Below are positions 51,349 to 63,639 of a stretch of 64,000 bases of DNA, piece after piece. Within the stretch, counting starts at the first letter, position 1. The number at the start of each line of letters is the position of its first letter. The stretch is from positions 47,322-111,321 of the forward strand of contig PDHQ01000108.1 of the NCBI GenBank assembly GCA_003339415.1. The letters run 5' to 3'. Both the position numbers and the translations under genes were made by a program. Source of the DNA: Ophiocordyceps camponoti-saundersi (nom. inval.) (lineage: Eukaryota; Ascomycota; Sordariomycetes; Hypocreales; Ophiocordycipitaceae). The notes under the pieces were generated by a model. The model was not told the origin of the DNA. It saw only the letters and a program-made list of their open reading frames with translations, and made no database searches.

Positions 51349-54087
51349 AAAGCTTTTTATATAGCTTTAATAACTATTTTCTTAATTAACTTAGTAATTT
51401 TAAGTAAAAGTTAAGTTTTAGTTTAGTTTAAAGTAGCTATATATTTTTTATAAAATTTAGCTTTAAAAGCTATTATAATATTTTATATTTCGGAAAACGC
51501 TATAGTTAATATTACTATAATAAGCTTACTATATATATCTTTTATATTATAATTATTAAGGCACTATATTTAGTCCGTTACTTTATTTATCTTAATATTA
51601 TTATTATATTACTTTTAGCTAAATTAGGGATATTATAAGGACTAACTTAGTCCCCGCGACCCCTTATTTATAATTATAAGAGTATTGCTTATTCCTCGGG
51701 CCCTAGCCTTAGCCGCTATAAGCGCTATTATCGTCTCCTTAGTAATAAATATATTATAGTCAGCGGAATATTAAATAATAAGTCTTATCTCGTTATTATA
51801 AAAGGTTAAATTAAAATTATAAAGGAAGCTTATATAAAGTATATTAAGGAAAAAAGAAAGTAATAATTAGTTTAGAAAAAAATATATAAATATAAATTAT
51901 AAAAGTTTATTTTAAAAATAATATTAAAAATAAAGTTAATTTTTAAAAAATTATAATATTAAAAATTATTATAAATTATATATAAAAAGGTTATAACTTA
52001 AAGGTAAAATTTCTATAATATAAATTATAATTTTTAAAATCTTATTTAAAACCTTAATATAGTTTAAAAACTTATTTTTTATATTTAATTATTTTATTAT
52101 AACTAGAAGCGTATTATTTATCTTTTAAATAGTTTTAATATTAGCTTTATAATATTTATATAACCTTATAATTATTTTATATATATAATTATTATATAAC
52201 TTTATTATTATTATTTCCTTAATATAATAGCTAAGAATATAAAGATTTTAGTAAATTAATAACTTTTTAATATTTTAATATATTTTAATAATAAGTTAGG
52301 GAAAAATCTTACTTTTAATAAAAGTTTAATACTTATAGCTATACCTTTTTACTTAAGCTTAGTAAATCTTATACTATCTATCTTAAGTTATAATAAAGGT
52401 AGTATTATAATATATAAATAACTTTAAAACTTTTACTTATTATTTAAAAGCTTATATTAAGTTATAAATTATATAATAAATAAATATATAATATATAAAT
52501 ATTTTAAAATATAGCTAAACTTATAAATAATATTAATATATCTAAATATATTAAATATAAAAAAACTTGTTATAAACTTAGTTAAGCTTATAGTTATTAT
52601 TTTTTTATAAAAGCTAAGGTAATATTTAAATAAGCTAAGTATTACCTTATAAAAAATAATTTAGTAAAATAAGTAAAGCTTTTATACTTAGCTTTTATAA
52701 AGCTATCTAAGGCTATAATTATAATATTAAGTTATATATTATTTTTATAAGCTATAATTAAGTAATAAGTTCCCTAGCTTATATTTAAGTTTATATAATA
52801 ACTTTATAAAATTATAATAATTATAGTAAAGATAAAAGAGATATAAGGGATTAAAAATATAATAATAATTTAATATTCTTTTATTTATCTTCTTAAACCT
52901 ATATACCTTATTTAAGTGTTTAATATTATTATAATATTCCTAAATATAAATATTATTAATTTATAAAGTAATTTCTTAAAATTAGCTTCTAAGCTTAAAT
53001 ATCTAAATTATTAAAAGATTATTATTAAAAAATACCTTTATAAGAAACTTAGATTAGTTTTAATATTTAATTTTAAAAATTATATATTAATAAACTTATT
53101 ATTAAATTAATAAAAAAAATAAGCTTATATTTTAATTATTATATATTATAAAAAAAAGCTAATAATAGCTTAAAATTTATTATTAATATTAAACTATATT
53201 ACTTAAATATTAACTTTAGCTTTTATTTTAAAGGAAATATAAGCTATATTTTAAATATTATACCTTAAAATTATAGCTTAAAATAAGTTATAAACTTAAC
53301 TTATAATATAGTTAACCCCTCAAGCTACCCCTTAACTTATAATTTCTAATTTAGTTTTTTTTATTATTATTAAAGCTTTTATTATAATAAATTATTAAGT
53401 AATAAAAAAATATAAAAAATAAGTATTTATTTTTAGAAATATTAATTTTAAAAATTATCTTATTAAATCTTTACTTAAAAATTTATTTAACTAGATATAA
53501 TTAATTTATAATAAATAATAACTTATATTTATAAATTATTAGCTTATATATAAAAAATATTTAATATAGCTAATAATTTAAGTTTTTTTATATAAGTAAT
53601 AAATAAATTAAAAGCTATAAAAAATAAAATAAATATATTAATTATTTTAATTAAAAATAATTTAAATTACTTAATATTTTTAAAAATAAATATAATAATA
53701 ATAAATAATAAAATAAATATTAAATATAATAAAATTAAAGTAAGCTTTAATAGAATTTAGTTAAGGGTAAAAAGATTTTTTTTTAAGCTTAAGCTATATA
53801 TATTTCCTTACTTTTTTTATTTATTTTTCTTTTTATTTTTTCCCCTTTATTATCTTTTTCTCTTATTATAATAAGAGATAAATACCTTAATATACCTTTC
53901 TATAATAATAAATATAATAATAAGTATAAGTTATATAATCTATCTTAGTTATATATAAGTAATACTTATATCTTAGATATAGATAGATAGCTTAGGCTTT
54001 TCTAGTTTCTATATAATTAACTAAGCTTTACTATATAGGTCCTTTTATTTTTTGCTTATTTTATAGCTATATAAGGCTATCCTTAGC
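51349..54087. other. Degenerate sequence, nothing recognised
   Basis: Mostly very AT-rich. A piece around 51,540-51,800 has more C+G (CCCCGCGACCCC near 51,652). No motif or repeat partner was found. Confidence 0.45.
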
Positions 54088-54111
54088 GTGTGTGTGTGTG
54101 TGTATGTGTGT
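54088..54111 (+). repeat. GT microsatellite at the 3' end of the LINE
   Basis: A GT repeat with a TAT interruption, one of the few TG-rich spots in the window. It abuts TATATTTTACGCTA, the inferred 3' end of the minus-strand LINE, so it may be its simple-repeat tail (CA)n on the minus strand. Confidence 0.7.
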
Positions 54112-54132
54112 ATATTTTACGCTATAAAAGAG

Positions 54133-54148
54133 CTTAGGGGCGGAGCCC
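54133..54148. other. GC hairpin in LINE 3' UTR
   Basis: AGGGGCGGAGCCCCT can form a 6-bp G/C stem with a 3-base loop. A second stem-loop follows (ATAAGGCG and CGCCTTAT, about 54,175-54,200). Such 3' hairpins can be what LINE RTs recognise; inferred only. Confidence 0.5.
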
Positions 54149-54399
54149 CTAAAACCTTCGCCTTCTTAGGGGTATAAGGCGCCGTATAACGCCTTATATA
54201 CTAGTTACGTAACTATATATATAAGTAAGCGGGTATTATTAGCTATACTAAGTATTCGAACCTTTTAATATTATATTAAATATATTAAGGGTAGGGGGGT
54301 ATAAGGGCTTATTGCCCGTAAAGTCCGCTAGCGCTAGGCTAAGTAAGATAAGAGATTAGTAAGTTTATAACCCGCCGGAGCCTAATCCGGAGCCGCTAA

Positions 54400-57300
54400 A
54401 GTTAGTACTCGTGCTATACTTAGATCTTAATAAGTTAGGGCTTAGGCTAGCGTTATACTATCGCTTCCTCCTCTATCGCTATAGGGGTAAGAGCTTAGCT
54501 ATAAGCCTTAATAGCTTAATTATAGCTAAAAAGCTCTCGTTAGCTATTAAGGCGGGGCGCTAAAAAGGCTACCTAAGATAGATATTTTTAAAAAAGCGGG
54601 ACTTAGCCGCTTTTATAGTAAATACCTTTTAATATTAGCTTAAAATATTAGTAGTATTAAGCTATAACCGCCCTTACTAAAGGGGGAGTTTAACTTTCCT
54701 ATAAAAAAGTAAGTAAATAGGGGACTTCCTCTTATTATAAGAGTAAAGGAGTTAGGCGTTATTATAATAGAAGCGTTTATAATATTTAGCGAAGTTTCTA
54801 TAGCTAAAGTAAGCGGCGAGTAAATAGTATAGCTAAAAGTATAGTAAGGTTCTAAGCTCCGCTATTAGCCTTATTAAGGCCGGTAGTCCGTATTCCTTAT
54901 AGCGATCGGGCTAGTATTTTTACTACTAGTAAGTAAAGGCCGCTACTTTACGTTATCGAAGGTCTTAGCTAACCTAAGCTAGGAAGGGGGTATTATATTT
55001 TAGAGGGCTATATAGGGCACCTTAGTTAGCGAAACGGTTAGCTATCTTATTACCTAAGATATTCTTATAGCTAAGAATCTACCTAATAAAGACCTTACTT
55101 ACGTAAGCTAAAGCTACCTAAAAGAAGAGGATTTACTCTTACTAGAAAAAGCTTATAGGTATACTATTAAGCTAGGTAATAACTACTTAGTTATCGAGGT
55201 AAATATATAACGAGGGGGGGGAAGTAATATTAATCTCGGCTACCTTAACGGCTACTAGAAGACCCTCTAACGCTCCCTATATCTCCGTATTATATACTTC
55301 CGTATATAGTAGCTATCTATAGCCTTAAGCGAGTATAGTATTATCCCTCTCTATTAAGAAGCTAAAGCCCGTAACCGCTTTAAGTTACTATAAGGGGGAG
55401 GGATTATATCGGGATTTATTAGTATAGATAAGTAAGTTAGTTATTAGAAGCTACTTAAACTAATTAAGGAAGTTTTAAATAGCATTATCTTTAAAAAAGT
55501 AGGGGCTTTTATTAGAGTTATTATAGTAAGGTATTATAAAATAAAGCTAGGGGAAAGCTAGGTAGAGGGAGAGGGTTTTTTATAGCGTAGTAAGCTAACG
55601 CGGTAGCTCTTAGGTTATATATTAGTTATAGTAAGCCTTAGCGGCTAGAGGGTAAAAGAGGTTAAGGTTCCGGACGCGTATCGCGTGCCTAAACCGTATC
55701 CTTTTAAAAGTAACTTTAATTAGGGGAATACTAGCCTCTTAAAAAAAGGTTAGGATATTTATTATCTTTTAAACTAATAGGTAGCCTCTAATAGCGAGGT
55801 TAAGTATTACCTATAGCTTAGCTATTTAATCGTAAAAGCTTATAGAAACCTCTCTTATTTTATTCTTCTTAGTAAGCCTTATAATATTAAGCTACTAAAT
55901 CTCCGCTTCGAAGAGCGCTTTAGTTTTAATAATAGCCCTAATAGCTTTCCGGGTAATAGTAAGGGGGGTCCTATACTAAACCTAGCTAAGTCCCTTAACG
56001 TGCGTAGCTACCTTTTTAGCTTTAGTAGCTCTCTCTTAAATATAATACTTCTAGTTAAGGCGTTTATTAAGCTAGAGGCCTAGCTATTATATAGCTTTAG
56101 GTAAGTTAATCTAACGCCCGCTATAGTAAAAGCTAAGTAATATTAATTATTATTTTTTCGTAAAATATATAACTTCTATCTTAGCTAGGTTAAAATTAAT
56201 ACTATTATACTATCCTTAGTTAATAATAGTATTAAGTAAGTATTAAGCCTTATAGCTAGTCTTTTCTAAGTCCTTACTAACTATAAGTATATTATAATTA
56301 TCCGTATATATAAACCGGCTATTTAGCTTATCTAATTAGTAGATTAAGGTAATATAAAGTATATATAATATAGGAGAGATAGGGGAGCTTTATAATAGGC
56401 TATAGAAAAGCGGGTTTATCGGGGTAATTATCTTATTTAAGCGTACGCTAGTAAGTCTCCCTATTATAAAAGAGTTTACTTAGTAGAGTAAGTTATCGGG
56501 CTAGCTTTATAAATATATCTATAAGAGGAGGCAAACGCGGAGGACTATATTAAAAGCCCCCTATATATTTATAATAATAAGAGTAGCTACTTTACCTTAG
56601 TTAAGGGCGTTTTTAATATTATAAATAAGGTAGCTAATAATATTAGTAAATAACTATATAAGTAAGGCGCTAGTATATTATAAGGAGATTACGCTATATT
56701 AGATATATTTTTAAGTAATATATTAGGCGAGGAGTTATTTAAGCCCTTTACCTAAGTAAGATAAAAGCGTAATAAAGCGCTAGCTTTTAATTATACTAAT
56801 ATCTTACCTAAGCTTAAAAAGAAAAGTAACTTATATTTTCTTAAAAGGTAAGAGGTAATATTTTAAAGTTAGGTAGCTTTAATATAACGCCGTAATAGCT
56901 ATTATAATATAAGTTTAGGCGGCTTTTAGTATCTTAATTATAATACCGTTAACGCTTAAGGTTATATTTTCTAAGCTATAAACCGCTTTTATAATCTTTA
57001 CTTATATAAGGTTATTATCTTAAGGGATTAGTTATATTAAGTAAGTATTATTAACTTAGTAATAGTTATTATTCTAAGAGAACCTTTTAAGAAGATACTT
57101 TCGGAGGGTTATAGCCTTTTTAGTAAGCTTAATAATAAGTATATTATTAACTTATAAGGGGGGCGGGGCGAACTATAAGCGCCTCTTATACTAGCTAAAT
57201 ATTTTATAGATATTTTTATCTAATAAGGCCTTAGTAATAATATCCTTATAATATTCCCTCTTAGCTTAACGGATTTCCCTTTTTAGGGCTTTCTAGGCTT

Positions 57301-58310
57301 CGAGTACGCGGGTAGTTTAGGGGCCTTAGCGGCGGGCTTATTATATAGCTATCGCCTTCTTAATATATTCGGGTATTTACTACGTAGTACGCTTAGAGTC
57401 TAGCTTAGCTAGCCTATAAGTAAACTTTACTACTTATTTAAAAAGCGAGATAAGAGCTTCTACTAGCTTATCTAAGTTACCTATTATAGCCGTAATAAAG
57501 GGGAGGGTAAGAATACTTACTTTTACTTATAAGGCAAAGTTAGCGATATCCTTAGGTAGGTTTTAGAAGATATATCGTAAAGGCGGGGGGTTACTAAAAG
57601 GAAAGCCTTTTAGTATAGTAACGATAGTTTTATAATTAAAGCTTATATAAAGGGAATAAGCGATTATACTAAAAGTAAAAGGGACGTTTATAAAGATAAG
57701 GTTTAGGATATTCTCGTAATTATATATTAGCTAGCTTAGTTTATTTAGGATAGCAAGCTCGTATTAGTAAGCGTATTTAGCTAAAGCTATAGCGCTAGCG
57801 TCTTATTCCTTTTAGGGGAGGTGCAGTTACTATATATAATACTTAAGGTTAAAGTTTCTAGTAATTATAATATATTTATATAGCTATTAGTTAAGGAGGA
57901 TTTATAAGGTTTATAATTAATAGATATATAGTTAAATATAAACGTTAAGGAAGGTAGTCTTGCTAACTTAAACCTAAATTAAGTCCTTATAGCTACTCTT
58001 ATAAATAATAAGTTTAAGCTATAAGTAAGCTTAATACCCTTTCCTTTAATAGATATATATTAGGACCCGGGGCTTCTTAGCCTTATTAGTTTATAACGCT
58101 ATAAGAGTAAAGTAATTAAATCTAACGTAAAACTTAGTTTAATATTAAGAGGGTAAGTTATTACTATAAAAAGGCTTCTATAAAAAAATTATATTTATAA
58201 TATTAGTAAAAGTAAATTATAAGGCGGTATTATATATAGCGCTATTTTTAGCTATATTAGCTTAGAATACTTTTAGGTAATCCTTATTACCTATTTATTA
58301 ATAGTATACT
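54400..58310 (-). pseudogene. LINE ORF2: endonuclease, reverse transcriptase, RNase H
   Basis: The minus strand, in one phase, shows the full order. Endonuclease (about 58,200-57,600): ITRNFNL where ITGDFNL is usual (near 57,855), then DLIF-like NLIFINVPFTFSIIA and a SFNYKTIVT segment in place of SSDHxTIVT. RT (about 56,850-56,050): SYLGKGLK, NALNxGKVATLIIIN, PISPILYILY and YTDN where YADD is expected (56,297-56,308). RNase H (about 55,370-55,150): YTNKSRYNPSP for YTDGS, then ERDNTILA and YTEVYNTEI. Stops are TAG/TAA. It would nick DNA and prime reverse transcription in the nucleus; here it is dead. The C-terminal end and start codon are not placed. Confidence 0.9.
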
Positions 58311-59588
58311 TAAGTTATTAAGAATAAGTAGCATAGTAAATAATACGGTTTTTCTTACTTTTAAGTAAAGGGGTTATAGTAGCTTTTTCCTTAGCGGCTT
58401 TATCCGCTATTTTAACTTCTATTAAGTTAGCGTCGAGGTTATTATTAGTAAAGCTAGGTATTAGAGGCAGCGGTACTAAAGTTTCTAAGAATCTTTTAGC
58501 GGTTATAAGTTAGGCGGGGGGGGGAGAGGGTAAGTTTATTAAGCTAGCTAAGTTATCTTTAAAGCCGGAGCTAGAGGTAAGCTTATTATAGTTAGGCCCG
58601 GAGACCTCTTTATTAGTAGCGATCTTTATTATATCGATATAAGTCCTCGTAAAGGGCGAGGTAAGGTTATAAGCTTACTAAGCTTATTAAGCTTATTAGC
58701 TAAAAGGCGCGCTATTATCTAATAAGTTAGTCGCTAGGCCTCGGAGGGTAAGGAACGCGGCGAGGCTAGTTTTATAGATTTACTTCCGCTAAGCTTAAGT
58801 AAGGCGGCTAAGGGCCTTATTTTTCTAGATAGGTCTTGCTAAGTACTTATTATATATAGAGATATAAGCTTTAAGGTAGTTAGTATATTACGCTAGCTTA
58901 TTATACTTACTATATTCTTTCTTTCTATATATCTTATAATAAGCTAGTTAGATATAAGGTTTAGCTTTATATTAGTTAAAATATTTAGTATATTAGGTAA
59001 GCGGGGAGGTTTTAATAATCTTATAAGCTAAGCTATTAATATTAAAAAGCTAAAAAAGCTTAACTTTAAAGGGGAATAAAATAATCTAAATAGCTATAGA
59101 TAGCTTATCTTAAAGGTCCTAGTTATTTAATAAGCGGTAGCTTATAAGCTTAATAATTATTTATACCTTAGCCTCGCTACTAATAAGTTTAGCTATTAGG
59201 ATAAAGGTCTTATTTATAAAGCTATAAAAGTTTATCGGGATATTAAGGATAGTGTAAGTAGCTTATTTCTTAGAAATATTTACTTTATTATAGTTAATAG
59301 CGGCGTAAATCTTTACTACGTTTATAATAGTAAGCTTCTAAGCGTTAAGGTTAGTAATAGTAACTAAGAACCTTATCTTAATAGCTTTTATAAAGGGGAA
59401 GTCGGTAACCGGTCAGCTAATAGCGTTAGCTATAGCTTTCTAGATAGTAAAAGGGGGGGTTTAGCGTTATATAATAGAGGAGTTAAAGCGAAGGAAAACC
59501 CTAAAGTCTAGCTTTACTTATTATACCTTTACCTTTATTATAGTAATAATAGTAAAAGCTATAACTTTATTTATCTTAGCTTTCTTCT

Positions 59589-60096
59589 TATTAGAATATA
59601 TATATCGCTAGCTACTTAAGAATATAATACGCGTTAAATACGCGTAGTATATGTCGTAAAGATAACTATCTCTATATAAATAAAATAGGAGGTTAGGGAT
59701 ATATATAAAGAGGAGTTAAACTTAAGATAACACCGATCTAAGACTAATATAATATTAATATAATATACGAAGTTAATATAGGAGGAGGATAGGGAGGTAG
59801 TTAGTAGGAGGAGGAACGTATATATAATATATTTACTTTTCTATATTTTTTAAAAGAAAGATAAGTTATAAGTAAAGTTATTATTTAATCTTTTATAACT
59901 TTATTAGCTAAAATATATTATATAGTAAATATAATATTCTTATACGCTATATAATTTAAATAAGTTACTTAAACTTTATTACTTAAGTTAATATAATATA
60001 TATATTTTAAGTTTAATTTATTAATATCTCTATTATAAGAAATTTATAATATAATTTTAGCTATTTATTTAGCTTAAAAAGAATACTTAACTAATA
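59589..60096 (+). repeat. Left LTR of D2
   Basis: 508 bp, starts TATTAGA (RIP form of TGTTAGA). It keeps more C+G, such as GCGTTAAATACGCG near 59,630, than the right LTR. Confidence 0.9.
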
Positions 60097-62646
60097 CTAA
60101 TTAATAGTAAAGCTAAGTTATATTATAAATTTAATTACTTTTTATTATTTAAAACTTAGTTAATTAATATAAGCTAAAATACTAGCTTTATTATTATTTA
60201 ACTTTAATTTAAATTAGAAATAAAAAAGTAATTTAAATAGTAAATATTTATTAAAATATTAACTTTTAGGAAATTATAATTATTATTTTAATAATATATA
60301 AATATATTTTAACTAATATTTAGTTAATAACTTAATAATTTAAATATCTTAATACTTAGCGATAACTTATTATAAATTAATATTATTTATTTTTTCTTTT
60401 CTTTATTTTTAGTTTAGGATTTTTAGGAATTTACTTTAATTTTAACTTAAAGTTTTATTAACCTTAGATTAATTTTAATAATTACTTCGTAATTATTATT
60501 TACTAAGCTTTTATAAGTTTAGTATTAGAAGTTTTTTATAATTAAGTTAATTTAGTAATATATAAGAGATAAAAATAATAAAAGATAAAAATAATAAGAA
60601 AAGAAAAAAGTAAAATTTTTAAAATTAAAATCCCTTACTTTTACTCCTAATATAGATATTTAAGAGGGTATAACGCGTAACGATCGCGTAAAGCTAGCTA
60701 AGTAATATTACTATATTAGTAATATTAATTAAATATTAACTTAAATATAAATAAAAATTAGATTATTATTAGACTTATTTTAATATACTAATTTTTATAT
60801 AAAGGTATATTATCGCTTATAAATATAGTAAAAGCTTATATAAAAGTAATAATAGCTAGGATAATTTATTAAGTTAGTATTAATTTATATAAAATTAAAT
60901 TTTAATAAGCTATATATATATTATTATATTAAATATTTTTTTTAATATATTAATAATAAGCGGTTATTAGCTAAAATACTTATTTCTAATAAGCGTTAAT
61001 AGCTAGCTTTTATTTATTTATATAGCTAATATAATTTTAATATAAAAGTACCTTTTTAATATTACTACGCTAAATAATATCGCGCCGCGCTTAAGATAAT
61101 AGCGTAAGTAGCGGCGGAGATATAAAAAAATTACGCTTAGTAAGTTATACTTAATAAAGCGTAATAAGCGTCGCCGCTAATATAAGCGATAATATTCGTA
61201 AGTATAAGCGAAAAGTAATTATAAATATTATAAAAGGAGCTTATAAGGGGCGCGTAAAAGAAATAGGAGTAGGATACGCGTAATATATATTTAAAGCTAA
61301 ATTTAGAATATATTAAATACTAAGTTAATCTTAACTTATAGCTAACTTAAATTAGAGCTAGAATTAATATACTTTTACGCTACTAGTAAATTAAAGCCTT
61401 AAAAGTATTATTATTATTAATATTATTTTTAGATTTAAAACTTAAAATAATAATCTAATAATTATACGGAATAGTAAATATATAAGAGGGCGGTTCTAAT
61501 ATATAATAAATCTTAAGTTAAAGTTAGTAAAAGCTTATTATAATATTAACTTAAAATTAACTTAAACTTATATTCTTATATATAATAATAATAATAATAA
61601 TAATAAAAAGAAAAGAAAAAGAATAAGGAGCTTAAGCGTAAAGTAATTTATAAATAAGGTACTAAGTTACTAATTTACCTTATTAAATAAAGTATATATT
61701 TACCCCTCTTATAAGTAATATATTAATATATATTAACCCCTTTTATAGATATGAAAAGTATATACCTCCTAGGTATAAATACCCCCCCCCCCCTTTTAAA
61801 TTTTTTTTTTCCTTCCCTTTTTATAATTACCTTAGTTTTTCTTATCTATTTTTCGTAGATAACTTAGCGAAAATTTACTAAGTATCGCGTTTTTTATTTA
61901 ATATATTATATTATATTTATTCTTTATTTCTCTAATTTTTAAATTAGAAAAAAATATTATTAAGGGATTATAATATTTTTAAGGTTAAGAATTACGCCGC
62001 CCTAAAAATATCGTAATATAAAAACTATAATAACTTAGCGAAATTATAAATATTACGATATAGGAACGCTTAGTATTATAAGAAAGAGATAATTTTCGCT
62101 AGCTATAAAAGTTTATTAGTTAATAAGGGAGATTTCCCCTTACGCGGCTAATATTTACTAAGGGTCTCTAAAATAAAATACCCTAATAATATTCTTATAG
62201 CTAGCTTATATTATATTTAAGAGAATTACTTACTAATCCCTTAGTTTAAAAGTAACTAAGCTAAAAAATTAACTTATAATAATAGCTAATAATATATAAT
62301 ATTAGGTTTTATATTAATAATAATATATAGCGTTAAGTTTATTATTTAAACTTTATTTATTATTTATAAAATATAAATAATAAGGAAACGTAATATATAG
62401 CTTAATATATATTATTTTAGGAAATTATATTAAAATTATTAAAAAGTATATTAAATATTAGTATAATATTAACTTAAGTTTATCTATAAATTAGTAAAAT
62501 AAAAGTATCTATTAATTCTAAATTATATAAGTTTTTAAAAATAAAAAAATAATTTAATTTATAAAAGCTATTAAAAGAACCTAATTATACTTAGATTACT
62601 TACTTAATAAATTTATATTCCTAATTATAAAAAGAAAAGCTATTAA
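60097..62646 (+). other. Interior of D2, no coding function recognised
   Basis: Reverse counterpart of the D1 interior, with a TAA array near 61,585-61,606 and a C homopolymer near 61,784-61,794. No gag or pol motif seen, so replication must have relied on another element's enzymes. Confidence 0.6.
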
Positions 62647-63154
62647 TATTAAAATATATATATTACTAGCTATTTAGGAATATAATATATATTAAATATA
62701 TATAATATATATTATAAAAATAACTATCTTTATATAAATAAAATAAGAAGTTAGGGATATATATAAAAAGAAGTTAAACTTAAGATAATATTAATTTAAG
62801 ATTAGTATAATATTAATATAATATATAAAGTTAATATAGGAGAAGGATAAGGAGGTAGTTAGTAAGAGGAGGAATATATATATAATATACTTACTTTTCT
62901 ATACTTTTTAAAAAAAAGATAAATTATAAGTAAAGTTATTATTTAATCTTTTATAATTTTATTAGCTAAAGTATATTATATAATAGATATAATATTCCTA
63001 TATGCTATATAATTTAAATAAGTTACCTAAACCTTATTATTTAAGTTAATATAATATATATATTCTAAGTTTAATCTATTAATATCTTTATTACGAGAAG
63101 TTTATAATATAACTCTAGCTACTTATTTAGCTTAGGAAGGATGCCTAACTAATA
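62647..63154 (+). repeat. Right LTR of D2
   Basis: 508 bp; ends CTAATA before the TSD CTTCT. It retains GGATGCC near its right end, which is mutated in the other three LTR copies. Confidence 0.9.
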
Positions 63155-63639
63155 CTTCTAAAGCTATAAAGGTAAGGCTAGCAGGCTAGAAATAATATTA
63201 GCTTAAGATAGGAGGGCGTTTATAATATTATCTCGCTTATAAGTAAAGGTATTAAGCTATTAATTAATATCGTAATTATATATAATATATAGCGCGTTAA
63301 AGCTTATAGCTTATTAAAGCGTATTCTTAATAATATTAGCGAGGAAGCTAGTATAGGCCTTAGCGTATCCTTTAGAGAAAAGGGAGATAGCGTTATTAAG
63401 GGTAATAATAATAGCTTATATAATATTCTCTTTAGTAATATACTTCTAATAAAGCTTCGTAAAAGCTAGCGTAAGATTAGTAATATATATAAAGGTTACG
63501 AGATTAGTAGCGTACGAGATTTTCCTAAGGCCTTAATTATCCTTTTTAGAGGTCCTCTTCGTAGCTTTTATCTTATAAGGGGTAACTAGAATTATTTTAG
63601 CGTTATAGGCTATAGCGGCTAATATCGCGGGCGATATTA

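Larger units (their letters stand above)
59589..63154 (+). mobile_element. LTR retrotransposon D, copy 2 (nested in LINE ORF1)
   Basis: 3566 bp, inverted relative to D1. Two 508-bp LTRs and a perfect 5-bp TSD, CTTCT, at 59,584-59,588 and 63,155-63,159. It is orientated so that the purine tract (AAAAAGAAAAG at about 62,630) lies just before the right LTR, which supports the plus strand. No coding motif. Its perfect TSD and the intact phase of the host ORF show clean insertion. Confidence 0.92.

Noticed and set aside
54600..58335. A plus-strand frame of about 1,250 codons with only TAG/TAA stops, which looked like a large unknown protein
   Set aside because: It is antisense to LINE ORF2, whose endonuclease, RT and RNase H motifs are clear on the minus strand. 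Stop density in the plus frame is about that expected by chance in such DNA.
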